DNA from: Bursaphelenchus xylophilus
Taxonomy: Eukaryota; Nematoda; Chromadorea; Rhabditida; Aphelenchoididae
Direction: 5' to 3'
DNA length: 64,000 bases
Assembly: GCA_904066235.2 (NCBI GenBank)
Contig: CAJFCV020000002.1
Coordinates: 7,626,001 to 7,690,000 of the forward strand
The position numbers were made by a program, and so were the translations under genes. The notes below the pieces were generated by a model. That model did not search any database, had not been told where the DNA came from, and saw nothing but the letters and a program-made list of their open reading frames with translations. This document shows, piece after piece, positions 37,966 through 49,574 of the stretch; positions within the stretch are counted from its first letter, which is position 1; each line of letters begins with the position of its first letter.

Positions 37966-38915
37966 TTAAACAAATCGGGCACATTTCCCACATGAAGCTT
38001 CGCTACTCTTGATGACCGCGCGCCCACAGAATTTGCAGAGGGCATTATCCTCCTGAGTATCCAGCACACGAGATCTTCGCGGAGGCGGGAGTGTTTCGAA
38101 GAGATATGAAGATGAGCTCGAGTGCTGTAAAGACAATTTACATGTATATAATAATTTATCCTACCGAACTTGATCGTCTTCTTTTTGTAGAAGGTCGAGC
38201 TCCACCACTTCGCGTCCTCTTGCTCAATGGTTCGGGCTCATCTTCAGACTCTTGCACAGTGCTTTCTGACTGGACAGTGCTCTCTGATTGATAAGTGGAA
38301 GACCTTTGGGTTTCTGTGTATTCCGCATCGTTGTCCTGGGTTGCATCTTCATTATTCCCAGTATCTTGGGACTCAACTTCGACTGGTTCCGGGAATGTAT
38401 CTAAAACAAAGATGTGAATTGTACTGCCCAAGCCAAGTATATTAATGCAAAAATGTTAAAACACAACATACTCGACGTCCTGGCCGATCGGCGTTTTTTC
38501 TCTGCAGATGTGGAACCGTCCGATTGAGTGGAAATGGCCCTTTTTGGACGCTCTAAAAAACAAAGCATTACATTTTGTTACATCACTTACGGATAGGAGT
38601 TAGGGATCGGACGGGGCTTGACGAATTGGTGGAAGAGGGACGCTCAGCATTATTTACTGGACTTCTGTTGAAATTCTCTGCGCTAAAATAAAATTCTTTA
38701 CACAAAATGGCAACCCACTTGTCCTTCACTACAAGCTTCTCCAACTCGGTCATTTCTTTTTTTACATCCTCCAGGCCTCTGCTTACACATGTGAGGAGAT
38801 CGTGAACAATTCTTCCGGATTCCTTACAATGTTGATGAAGAAGCTGATTCAAGCTCTGTAGGATGTCTACATTCTTCTTAACCTCATTTATACGAGGCGT
38901 GGCAGAAGATTGCAT
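37966..38915 (-). CDS. Nuclear-type protein with C-terminal zinc ribbon (paralog B)
   Basis: Five exons (38719-38915, 38591-38682, 38472-38552, 38165-38400, 37966-38124) give 254 residues. A helical N-terminus of about 65 residues (LLHQHCKESGRIVHDLL) resembles that of paralog A in length and pattern. It is followed by a Ser/Thr/Glu-rich disordered middle with basic clusters (EKKRRSAR, KRTRSGGARPSTKRRR). The C-terminal four-Cys motif is C-x2-C-x11-C-x2-C (CKFCGRA...CGKC), ending six residues later. It lies between ING (224 nt upstream) and A (294 nt downstream), all on one strand. An acceptor TTTAG lies 3 nt before the ATG. The function is unknown. The last exon and phases are firm; exon 2 is short but phase-compatible. 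Confidence 0.75.
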
Positions 38916-38918
38916 AGC

Positions 38919-38921
38919 CTA
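38919..38921 (-). promoter_or_regulatory. Probable trans-splice acceptor for paralog B
   Basis: On the minus strand TTTTTGGTTTAG ends 3 nt before the ATG at 38915, within the 224-nt gap behind the ING stop codon. This is the expected position for a downstream operon gene. Confidence 0.55.
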
Positions 38922-39138
38922 AACCAAAAATTTCCGAATAAAATTAAAAACCGACCAATTTTTAAGCCAAGAACGTTGATAATTATCCGAACAAACGGTT
39001 GTGAAAATTTTACGTTACAGCTTTTACACAAAAATTACTAATAATTTATTGTATTCTAAGTGAAGTTACGAATTCTCAGTCCTATAAACTATTAAACACA
39101 TATTGGATATGCAAAAAAGGATGTATACATAATAATAA

Positions 39139-40003
39139 TCACATAGGTGCCGATGGTTTGCGTCCCCTCTTGATTTTCGCTTTACAGTTGTCGCAATACC
39201 ATTTGCCTCTGGGAGTACTGGTTAGACCGACACATTGAAAATGGAACCATTCGATTGTACAAGTCTTGTTGTCACACATAATCATCTGCCCGAAAGATAC
39301 TTGATGGCAATAACAATATGTGGGTTCATTCGGATCAACGGGCATTTCTACCAATGGACTGTCGAATTCTGAAACGTTCAGATTAAAAAATGGTATGCAT
39401 TAATACAATCCTTGAAATCTCAACGTTTTTTCTTCTAACAAAGTTCAGAATCTAATGCGAATCTAAAAGGATAAAACAAAATTATCTTACCAAGACTTTC
39501 AGTTGCTGTTCCATCAGTCTCGGCCATCTCTGATGCTTTTCTCTTCTTCTTCCTTCCAGATCCACTCGCTTTTTGATTAGATCTCTTGTTGTCCATTGGA
39601 GCCGAGAGGTTTTGAGTAAACTTGAAATAACTTTTGTCTAGATCATTGATATATTTGTCAACTGTTTCATAAGAAGTAGACGCCAATTCTAATTTCCTTT
39701 TACAACTTTCTTCCATTTCGTCGAGTATTTTCTAAACTTTCAATAATAAAAAATGTAAAAATAAATAAGCAATGCACTTGCCATCAACTGTCTGTGACGC
39801 TCCTCGTGCTGATCTCGCTTTTGCTTTGGTGATCTGGATTGGCTGGAGCCAACTGTACCACAAATTCTCTTCAATTTATCTTCATCCTCCCTCGCCTTTC
39901 TATCCAAAACCTGGATTTCGGCAAAGTTCTCGGTAAGTTGAGGGGCTAGACGATCCAACTTTTTCATAAACCGCGATAACGGTTTCTGAATTTTGACGTC
40001 CAT
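39139..40003 (-). CDS. ING-family protein with PHD finger
   Basis: Three exons (39782-40003, 39491-39731, 39139-39368) give 230 residues. The N-terminal ING helical domain ([20 protein letters not shown], then [20 protein letters not shown]) is followed by a Lys/Ser-rich nuclear-localisation region and a C-terminal PHD finger. The PHD starts [20 protein letters not shown] and keeps all C4HC3 ligands, including EWFHFQCVG and GKWYCDNC. It is closest in pattern to ING4/ING5 and lacks an extended basic C-terminus. ING PHD fingers read histone H3 trimethyl-Lys4 and recruit acetyltransferase or deacetylase complexes. The first intron uses a GC donor (ATG|GCAAGT); the GT alternative shifts frame. 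The exon begins 2 nt before the ATG behind TTTTTAG, and a transposon-like element starts 20 nt further upstream. Confidence 0.93.
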
Positions 40004-40005
40004 CC

Positions 40006-40008
40006 CTA
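40006..40008 (-). promoter_or_regulatory. Probable trans-splice acceptor for ING
   Basis: On the minus strand CAGTTTTTAG ends 2 nt before the ATG at 40003. The polypyrimidine stretch sits in only 15 bp of unique sequence between the ATG and the element at 40024-40480. Confidence 0.5.
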
Positions 40009-40023
40009 AAAACTGTCGTTTCA

Positions 40024-40480
40024 CAAGGAAAGTACTTCTATGGGGTGTGGAGTTACAGGTCGAGTCATACATCAAAAAATTCGCAAAATTTTTCTGATTC
40101 AGAATATGTAAAAATTAGCTGCCCAATTTTGGTCTGTAAGGGTGAAAAAACCCTCGGAACTTTTCTCGAAACACCACACAAATGCCTTTTTGACCAAGTT
40201 TTTACCAAATCAAAAGCTTGTTTTTGAGTTAAAGTAAACACTGGTATCTTTACAAGCTTTAAAATATCAAATTTAATTTATACTACACCTTAATTAGCAG
40301 TTGCAATGTAAAAAATGCGCATTTTCATGGTGTTGCGAGAAAAGTTCTGAGGATTTTTTCGCCCTTACAAACTAAAATTAGGCAGCTAATTTTTACATAT
40401 TCTGAATCAGAAAAATTTTGCGAATTTTTTGATATATGACTCGACCTGTAACTCCATACCCCATAGAAGTACTTTCCTTG
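40024..40480. mobile_element. Long-inverted-repeat element, family 2, copy 1
   Basis: A 457-bp element whose arms of about 110 bp are reverse complements, starting CAAGGAAAGTACTTCTATGG at 40024 and mirrored at 40480. It is flanked by a 3-bp duplication TCA. The related copy at 55420-55990 shares the arms and short internal blocks (GGTGTYGCGAGAAAAnTTCTGAGG). There is no transposase. The TNA-type duplication resembles PIF/Harbinger-like elements, but the superfamily is not certain. It lies 20 bp upstream of the ING start codon, in the probable outron or promoter. Confidence 0.8.
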
Positions 40481-40712
40481 TCAAAAAGATTCGTAAGCAA
40501 AACAGAAAACAGGTATTGGTATCGTTGCGAATAATATACAGAAACTACCGCCGCTAAGAAAGAACGACTTAATGGTTATTAAGACTACATTACCAGTGGA
40601 TCTTCAACAAAAGACAAACATTTTATTACCAAACGCATTTTTTTTGGCGCTAATGAACGAGAACAATTGACACGTTTGAAACGGGTCGAGTGTTGCACTC
40701 AGCTACAAGAAA

Positions 40713-41258
40713 CAGGGGTGGTCAGTGGGCCGGGCCGGCCCGTGACGGGCCGGCCCGGCCCGGCCCAAACGGGCCGGCCGGGCTCAAAAATGGAAAATTA
40801 CAAACGGGCCGGGCCCGTCACGGGCCGGGCCGGGCCGGGCCGCGGGCCTGGGGTTTTTCCGGCCCGGCCCGGCCCGTCTAAATTACAATGCCAAACCGTT
40901 GGCATTCATTGTTTTCGCGCCGGGAAAATTAATTGATGTTGTTATAGTTGCTGTTTCTCAAGTTCTAAAACGTTTACAAGTCTATAGTTCCATTATAAAA
41001 CCACAAAACTATCACATTGATCCTTTACTAGCTATATCAACGCCTTTTTTGCCTAAGTTTAGATCCCAAGCTTGGGCGCAGTTCGCAGAACCCTCTATAA
41101 ACGGGCCTGCACGGGCCGGGCCGGGCCGGGCCAGGCCCGTCACGGGCCGGGCCGGGCCGGGCCTGGAAAAAGACTAGACGGGCCGGGCCGGGCCGGTAAT
41201 TAGACGGGCCGGGCCGCGGGCCGAAAATCGGAAAAATAGGGTCCGCTGACCACCCCTG
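40713..41258 (+). mobile_element. hAT-like non-autonomous element with GGCCCG arrays, copy 2
   Basis: A 546-bp element with the same terminal repeats (CAGGGGTGGTCAG) as copy 1, in the opposite orientation. It has its own perfect 8-bp duplication ACAAGAAA (40705-40712 and 41259-41266). The sequence reads the same as the reverse complement of 25890-26435, down to identical spurious 92-residue ORFs, so the two copies are very young. Confidence 0.9.
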
Positions 41259-41266
41259 ACAAGAAA

Positions 41267-42868
41267 ATACAGTAACGGAGTCGCGAGTCGGAAATGAATC
41301 AGTCTGCGATTTGTCGACTTGCATTGCAAAAATATGCTCTGACGGCTAAAAAACACTGGCCGAATCTTATGCATTCCACTTGGATTTTTTCCAATCTATC
41401 CCGATAAGCGCCAAAATTAGAGCAAAGTAAGTATTGTTGTGGGTCGTCGACAGATGGCGCGATCGCGATGGCTGTTGGTACGCTGGATGAAATCTCTTCT
41501 TCGGCTATAATATCTACATCCTTTTTCCCGCTTATTTTCGTTTGCTCCCGGGATAAAGGAGCGGAAAAAAGAGCCAAGGGTAATAGCGGGCGAACAGCTT
41601 TTTTGGCCCAAGGGCTTTTCGCGGTGAAAAGGCCAAGAGATGAACATTACAATGACGCTTGGGAATGATTTCTTGCCGTTTTATGTTTCAGTTTTACAGT
41701 ATAATTTTTTTTTCTTGGATTCTTTGTTTTCAGGCTCAATCAAGGTGGATAAGATTGGGATTTGGCAAATTTAAGCCTTGTTTTGACTTGTTTTGTGCCA
41801 TCGTTTGTTTTTATGCTTCTTTACGCAGTTCTGCGACAGGATTAAGGTTTTAACAACATTTTTCGATGGAGCTTTCAAAAATTATAGTTGTACATGCAAG
41901 ATTTACGTTTTTTCGAAGTAGATTTGGTGGGATTTGATGCCATTTCGACCAAAAGTTAGCAGATTAGGTTTTTATACTTGTAGAGAATGACCTCGCGTTT
42001 ATTTCGCGGATTATGTTAGCCATGCCGAGTTTTAGACCTAAAAAAGACAGAACCTATTTTATGACAAAACGAGAATGCTTCCTTCATTTTACACTCTTTT
42101 TGCATGTCTTTATGCCGAACTTTGATGGCATAACTGTTTGCATTTATATCCGGCACATGTCTCTTTGTAAATTTCTGGTTTGTGCTCTCGAGTATTTTTT
42201 CGTAATGGTATTTGTTTTGTCCCCAACACTTTTGGACCCAAAGCACATCGAATTCCGCCTTCATCAGTCGTGGATAATATAATTTTAATTATGAAATTGT
42301 AAAAAAGGACGACGTTTTTATTCAGGATCGAAGCAAATGTGTTAATCTTGAGTGTTTGCTTAAGGTCCACAACAGTTCTAGTTTGAGTTTGGCCGGAAGG
42401 AATGAGGTCGGAAGAGAAGCGAAGTAATTCTTTTGAAATCAAAGTAGTATTTTAAACCGTATGAAGAAAATTGCCGCAATGTTTCATTGGGGCAAGTTGA
42501 ATTTCTGTTGCTGGTATTCAGTCTTAAATTGCGATAAAATGGTTTAGCTTGACTTTGGTAGCCTGGGTTTAGCGACGTACCCGTAATATCAGATAATCAT
42601 GAATTTAGATTTTTTTTGGCATGTCAAGGCCTTGTACCGAGTCTAGTTTCAATCCAAAGTATTCTTGAGTTTGTGTCAACAGTGCTGCGATCATAATTCC
42701 CAATTGTCCTCCAAATTCGAGTGCTTCCTATGTTATATTATAGTTGCATCCAAAGTATTGCTTCTGTTTTCGAATATGAATATTGTCGGACTTGACGTAA
42801 TCCCCGCGTTTCTGTCCTGTGCCCGACTGATTGTTGTGTTTTAGGACCGACTCGAGCGAGGGACCAGG
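41267..42868. other. Region upstream of the P-glycoprotein gene
   Basis: 1.6 kb of A/T-rich sequence that presumably contains the promoter and outron of the ABC transporter. A TTTTAG acceptor ends at 42844, 24 nt before the start codon. Open frames on both strands (for example 41299-41577 minus and 42013-42282 plus) have no ATG or spliced partner and are not called. Confidence 0.5.
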
Positions 42869-45800
42869 ATGAAAGCGGGCCCGGAGATGGCGGAGCAGCC
42901 CCTTCTGGGGTCGGACACAAATTTTATGCAAAGCACCGATCATCGCCGGACCTTAAATAGTAATGGAAATGGACCCAAACCCTCATGGATGGAGTAAGTT
43001 ATCTTTTCCTTCGGTGGAAACAGCAACATTCAGTTTTGTTGGTCTGCATTAAGTCTAGGGGTGCAGAAAAGATTTAAAAATGCTAATACGATAGAATTCA
43101 ATGGTATCGCTGGTATTTTTCTGATTTTACAGCAACACCATTTTGATTCTATAGTAATAAGTTTTGTTTTGATGGTTACAGTAACCCAAGAAGAGGATAT
43201 TTTTTTAAATTTTTGGTTTTCTGACCAAATTCGTGCGTAAATCACAGATATCAGTGATTGTTGGGTCTTTCCGTGTGTTTTTGACTACTTTTTATCCAAA
43301 AATTATTCAATTTACGTCTGAACTCGGGGATTTTTGATGTTTTTATCACCGGAAAAACAGGAGAAATGATACGATCTGTGATTAATGTGCAAATCGCTGG
43401 GTTTATAAGGACCCTGGGGTCGTGAAAGTGAGGGTTGAAATCGTCGAGGAATAACTTTTTTGATCATTTTTATATGGGTGTCGTGCACAACAAAAAAAAT
43501 TTAGATTTCTTACTCAATAATTCGAAATATTTGGTGCGAAATGTTCTTATCCTGGTTGGTCTTATCTGCAGGCCATATCTTTTTTCTGTTTTTTAAAATA
43601 CGTGCTTGGCTGTGTTTGTTCAGATGGGTAATGTAGGGAAACAATGTAATGTTTGCAGTTATTTCCGGAAGTTTGGTGCCAAGAAGGAGAAGAAGGACTT
43701 TGTGGTCGTCATGGGTCGCAAGCTTGCCAAACGCGACAACAAAGGGAATGTCGCTCTCGATTACAATCAGGCTTCATTTCACGAAATGGTGGGTTACTGT
43801 AATTTTGGGATTCTTGATTGCAAAATAATGAAGAATTCTCAATTTGAAGGCGTTTTGGGAATAACGTCTTCTGATGATCGCTTTAGGATTGATTATGGTT
43901 TAATAGAATGTGTGGTTGTATGGTAATATACCTGGCACTTTTTTAGATGCGTTATGCCAGCAAATTTGATTGGTTCCTCTTCTGGACTGGAGCGATTCTC
44001 TCCGTGATTGCTGGCGCTCTTGCTCCTGTGGGTTCGGTCATATTCCGAGGGATTACGAATACTTTGTTGATTGCTCAGAACGAATACGATCATGGTGGAA
44101 TAAACTTGGAGCAGTTCTCTTCCGACGTCCTCTTTTATGTCCTCATGTATTTGTTGCTGGGTGTTGTTACGTTTGTTTTTAGTTATTCCGCGGTGAGTTG
44201 TGTCTTCTTATTGGATTACGTCAAGTGTGACATCTTTTTAATGTTTTGCCTTTTAGACTGCTTGTTTCTTTACTCTTTGTGAACGACAGTTGGATATCTT
44301 CCGGAAGAAGTTCCTCTACGCGGTGTTACATCAGGATATTGAGTGGTTCGACTCGAATGAAATCGGAAAGCTTACACAGAAGATGTCCTCGTAAGTAATA
44401 GGGTTTGTTTTAATTGCGGATGTTGTTGTGAGGTGTATAATCTGGTATGTCTTTTCAGAGGAATTGACCGTATTCGAGATGGAACTAGTGATAAGATTGT
44501 GATGATCATCCAGGCCTTCGCTTGTCTAATTTCTGGACTGGTTGTTGGGTTCTGTATGAGCTGGCAGATGACCTTAGTCATGTTGGTGGTTATTCCATTT
44601 ATCATCCTTGTCATCTGGGGATCTGCTTGGGTCAGTTGCCACATATCAGAACTATTTAAATTTTCATGTTTTTATTTGTTCTTTACAAATTTTTTTCTTA
44701 ACTTTAGACAGTACGATCGTCCCTTCGAAAACAGAACGAAGCTTATGGAACAGCTGGTGCAGTCGCTGAAGAAGTGATCAATGGAATCAGGACTGTCGCC
44801 GCTTTCAATGCACAGTTCTTTGAGATCGAAAGGTACAGTAAATACCTGCATTTGGGATGTCGGAACGGAACGGTGAAACATCTTTTGACTGGAGTCTTCA
44901 GTGGAATGTATCTTTTGATTCTGTTTGCTTCGATGGGCGTGGCATTCTGGTAAGTTAAATTTTGTGCATTCCAAGCCTTTTGGGTGTTTATAAAGTATTT
45001 ACATATTTCTTTTGTAGGTTTGGTACCATGATTGTATTGGATGGAGGAATGACCCCAGGTACCGTATTCGCCGTCTTCTGGGCTTGTGTTATTGGGGCAA
45101 TGAGAGTTGGACAAGCGGTTCCTCAGATCTCAACTATCATGGGAGCCAAGGTCTCGGCCGGAGAAGTCTTCTCCATAATTGACAGAGTAAGAGTCATAAT
45201 AAATAGTAGTCTGATAAACGCATTCTACATTTTTTATGGTAATGTTTTTAGAAGCCTAAATTGGATTGTTCGACAGAAAAGGGAATCAAACTTGCGAAGG
45301 TGGAGGGCCGGATCTCCTTCGACGACATTTATTTCCATTACCCAAGCCGGCCAGATGTCCCAATTCTGAATGGAGTCTCTTTCGAAGTGGAACCAGGACA
45401 CACCGTAGCGCTAGTTGGACATAGTGGATGTGGAAAGTCGACGATGATCTCTTTCTTGATGAGATATTACAGTCCGGAGAAAGGCAGTGTGAGCTTTTTT
45501 ATCGACTTTATGTCATCATCCGTATTTGGTGATTAAAATTTAATTTTAGGTCTTGATTGATGGAAAACCAATTGAAGATTTGAATGTGAACTGGCTGAGG
45601 AATGTAATCGGCATTGTCTCGCAAGAACCAATTGTATTTGCTGCGACGATCACCGAGAATATGAAGATGGGAAAGGAAGATCTGACCGAAGAAGAGATGA
45701 TCAAGGCTTGTGAGGCGGCCAACGCCCATGAATTCATCTGCAGATTGCCTAACGTAAGTTTGGAAGGATTGAGGACCGACGACTTTTTACGTTTTGCCAT

Positions 45801-48533
45801 AGTTTCCTGGATGTTTTCAGGGCTATGATACGCAAATCGGCGAAGGCGGAGTCAAGCTTTCTGGAGGTCAAAAACAGCGTTTGGCCATTGCTCGAGCACT
45901 GGTTAGAAATCCCAAAATCTTACTTCTGGATGAAGCTACCTCTGCCTTGGATACGGAATCAGAACGGATCGTCCAAAAAGCAATTGATCAAGCGGCCTCG
46001 GGCAGGACAACAATCATGATCGCCCATCGACTGAGCACTGTGCGAAATGCTGATAAGATCATTGTATTTGATCATGGAAAGATTGTTGAACAAGGAACTC
46101 ATGAGGAATTGATGGAACTGGGTGGTATCTATAAAGGATTGGTACAAGCACAGGAGATCGAACAGTACCGAGAAGTGGACGATGTTGTAGTAGAAGACGA
46201 AGGAAGTCCTAGCAAAGCTCTCAGCAGATCCAGTTCAAGAGGATCGAGATCCGAATTCAGTGATTCGCAGAGAGTGAGAGCCAGCAATCGACTGAAGCAA
46301 TCTATGGCTTCGGCTGCACAGAATGATCCCGACACGGAAGAGTAAGACTTGTTTTGTAATTGATTAAATATTTTAGTCAAATCGAAGAGATGGAAGAGGA
46401 AGACGCCGAGAAGGCCAGCTTCAAAGATATTTGGGAATTCGCGAAGCCAGAGCGGGTGAGGTTTGTCCTCGGATTGATCTGCACCTTCCTCAGAGGGGCC
46501 ATCTTCCCGGCCTTTTCTCTCATTTATGGTCAGATGTTTACCGCATTGGAACAAGCACTCAGCGAAAATAAACATGAAGAAGTCACCTCAAAGAACGTCG
46601 TGAATGCATTGGCGTTTGGAGGTCTTGGATTGTTCGGATGCATATTCACCTTGACTTCTGGTTATCTGTTGGGTCAGGTGGGAGAACGAATGACCATGAG
46701 GTTGAGAATTGAAGTGTTTAAGGTGAGTAAATATAAGGTTTACACTTTTTGACGGATTGGAATTTATATTTATTATGTTGATTGTTTTCAGAACATTCTC
46801 CGTCAAGATGGTGCTTATTTTGATGATCTTCGTCATTCCACTGGTAAACTGACCGCACGCCTCGCTTCTGATGCTCCAAATGTTCAAGCGGCTATTGATC
46901 AGCGTCTGGCTGAGGTCCTACAAGGCTTGGTCTCTCTGATTTGCGGTGTTGCTATCGCGTTTTACTTCAGTTTCACCATGGCTCCAATTGGGTTGGGGTC
47001 AGCTGCTGTAATTGTCATCATCCAATTGTTCTTGACTAATGTCCTCAAAAAGAGAGCCCTAAAAGACGTTATGGTTGCTGAGGAGGCGTCTAGGGTAAGC
47101 TTTTGTTCCTATTGGTTGTTTGATTATAACTTTTCTTGTTCTTATTGATGGTATTTTTAGATTGCGTCGGAGTCTATCGAACATGTGAAGACGGTCCAAG
47201 CTCTCACTCGTCAGAATTATCTCTACGAATCGTTCTGCCGAGCCTCGGTCCAGCCTCATAAACGTGCCATCTTCCGAGGCCTTCTTCAGTCTCTTACTTA
47301 TGGTCTAACTGGTGCTTTCGTCTCTTTCAACTTTGCTTCCGCTTATTTCTTTGGACTTCTTCTGATTCAAGGCGGATATACCACTCCATTCATTGTTTTC
47401 CAGTGGGTTTTTTAAAAGTTTTTCTATATGATTTGTCATCTTTTTATGTTATAAAAATTGATTTCAGAGTTATCGAAGCCCTTAATATGGCCTCGATTAC
47501 CGTAATCGCAGCAGCATCGTTTTTCCCAGAATATATCAGAGCCAAGGTCGCTGCAGGTCTAATGTTCAAGATGATGAGGCATGAAACCAAGATTGATTCG
47601 CTGTCGGATGCTGGAATGACACCTGTAATTTTTCTTATTTCTTTCTTATGTTTTTACTCTATGTTTTTATCCTCAATCCCATTTTTAGGTGATTGAAGGG
47701 AATGTGGAATGTGAGAATGTGTTCTTCTGTTACCCCAACACTCCGCATTACCTGATCCTCAACGAATTCTCAGTCACCGCGCATAAAGGAGAGACCCTCG
47801 CTTTCGTTGGACCGTCGGGATGTGGAAAGTCGACTACAATTCAGTTATTGGAAAGGTATTATGATGTGATGGCTGGATCCATAAAGATTGATGGCGTCGA
47901 TATCCGTCAGATTTCCATCAGGCATCTCAGAAATCACTTGGCAATTGTCTCCCAAGAACCGACCTTATTTAACCTTTCGATTGCTCAGAATATTGCGTAC
48001 GGATTGGATAATATTGACATGAATGCTGTGATCAGTGCAGCCAAGACCGCCAATGTTCACGACTTCATCGACTCTCTGCCTCACGTAAGGCATTTTTGGA
48101 ATTTGAGTACTTATTTATTATTATTAATAAGCATTATGAAAGACGTCTGGTGTGATATAAAAATCTTGGAGATATACGGTTTGTATTTTAGAAATACGAC
48201 ACTCCGGTTGGAGCACGAGGAGGTCAACTGTCTGGAGGTCAGAAACAACGAATCTCCATCGCCAGAGCCATGATCAGAAACCCGAAGATCCTCCTTTTGG
48301 ACGAGGCTACTTCCGCTTTAGACTCCGAATCCGAAAAGATCGTGCAAGCAGCGTTGGATAAGGCCAGTCGAGGAAGAACGGCCATCACCATCGCTCACAG
48401 ACTTTCCACCATCCAACATGCTGATCAAATTGCAGTAGTGAAGAATGGGCATGTGGTGGAAAACGGAAAACATCAACAACTTTTGGCCAGGAAAGGTCTC
48501 TATCATCGATTGGTCCAAAAACAAAGTGGATAG
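42869..48533 (+). CDS. P-glycoprotein (full-length ABCB transporter)
   Basis: Sixteen exons (42869-42993, 43659-43788, 43947-44192, 44257-44390, 44459-44630, 44708-44949, 45018-45186, 45252-45488, 45550-45753, 45821-46341, 46377-46722, 46792-47094, 47161-47402, 47468-47624, 47689-48084, 48192-48533) give 1321 residues in the TMD-NBD-TMD-NBD order. NBD1 has Walker [10 protein letters not shown] at 462-470, Q-loop VSQEP, signature LSGGQ and Walker [16 protein letters not shown]2 has GPSGCGKST at 1117-1125, LSGGQ and [12 protein letters not shown]. Both sites look catalytically complete. It is a plasma-membrane efflux pump for lipophilic compounds; nematode pgp genes contribute to drug and xenobiotic tolerance. 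A ~70-residue charged linker joins NBD1 to TMD2. The first exon is separated by a 665-nt intron; starting instead at the ATG at 43624 would drop the [15 protein letters not shown]-terminus. The ortholog number is not assignable. Confidence 0.96.
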
Positions 48534-49574
48534 AAGAGATCAAGCGCCTTCTCTGTATTCTTTTGTCCGTTGTTCCCAAAGTTCTAGTTATTGTTTGGTT
48601 TTTTTAGCTCTAACTCTCTAAAATACGCAGTCCTAATATGTTTACACGTTGTATTCTTCTCCATCCGGTCTATTTAATAATGCTAAAGTCTTATCTGTAC
48701 ATTTTTTTCTAATATCATGTGAAACTAACCATAATTCGAGCGGGTATTCACGTTAAATCACCTTAACCTTCGAAACGAGTCTCTTTTCCTATTTGCTGAA
48801 AGAGCCCTGATGCATAATCTGGTGCCTTTTATAAAAATAAAAACTTTATGAAACTGGGATTTATTCACTGATTTTTTCAAAAACTTCTATCACTGTCGGT
48901 AAAATAAAGAGGGTTTGCTTTGAGCATAAACGCGGTTACAACAGAGCCCCCGTTGAAAATCTCGCTTTAAAACAAGGATATTTTCGCCGAGTGCTTGGAC
49001 GAAAAAAAAGGCCGGGCCCCCTGAGGAAGGTGCAGATCAATCCGAGGATAAAATTTTGTCTCTGTGACGGTTTCGTCCCCGAGATGGTTGTGGCTGTGCA
49101 CATTGTGTATCGATCAGAGGTCGTTATTGCAAAAACTACGTCACTCTGGTACGCCCCGACTTACGTAGTTGTATGCTATATGGTACGAGGTTAAAACTGA
49201 GATGGCACCACGTAGATAAAACGTACGCCAAAAGGCGTGAACTCCGTTGATTTGTTATTGTATTTAAAAAATGTTGCACTTGGTACTATTATATTAAATT
49301 TTTCCCACAGGTAACTGTGCCCCCAAATTCCCAATATTCTCGGAATTTACTTTACTTTTTCAAGAAAATCAGTATAAAGGCGAAATAAAGGCTGAAATTT
49401 CAGCTAAAGAACAATGAATATAAATGAAAATGTAAATAGTGAAATGGCATTAACTACTCAATCTATGCGATGTCCAAATCAAATATGATTAGTGGACTGT
49501 TAAACTCATAGTAGACAAATTTACATTTGGGAGCTCTTCAATGTATATAATATCAGAAGTAGATTAGGGGAATT
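48534..49574. other. Convergent intergenic region
   Basis: 1 kb between the 3' ends of the ABC transporter and MLF genes. An AATAAA at 48836 on the + strand could end the transporter mRNA. I see no gene or repeat in it. Confidence 0.5.
48836..48841 (+). terminator. Poly(A) signal AATAAA
   Basis: Canonical hexamer 300 nt after the P-glycoprotein stop codon, in an A-rich run. It is the nearest exact match in this 3' region. Confidence 0.4.

Noticed and set aside
42013..42282. Open frames upstream of the P-glycoprotein gene on both strands
   Set aside because: Low-complexity, Phe-rich or without ATG, and not joinable to any exon in phase.
43624..43658. Alternative start of P-glycoprotein at the ATG at 43624
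   Set aside because: It is possible as an isoform, but the upstream exon 42869-42993 has its own acceptor, a good start codon and a phase-compatible donor to 43659. Joining it to 43624 instead gives an early stop.
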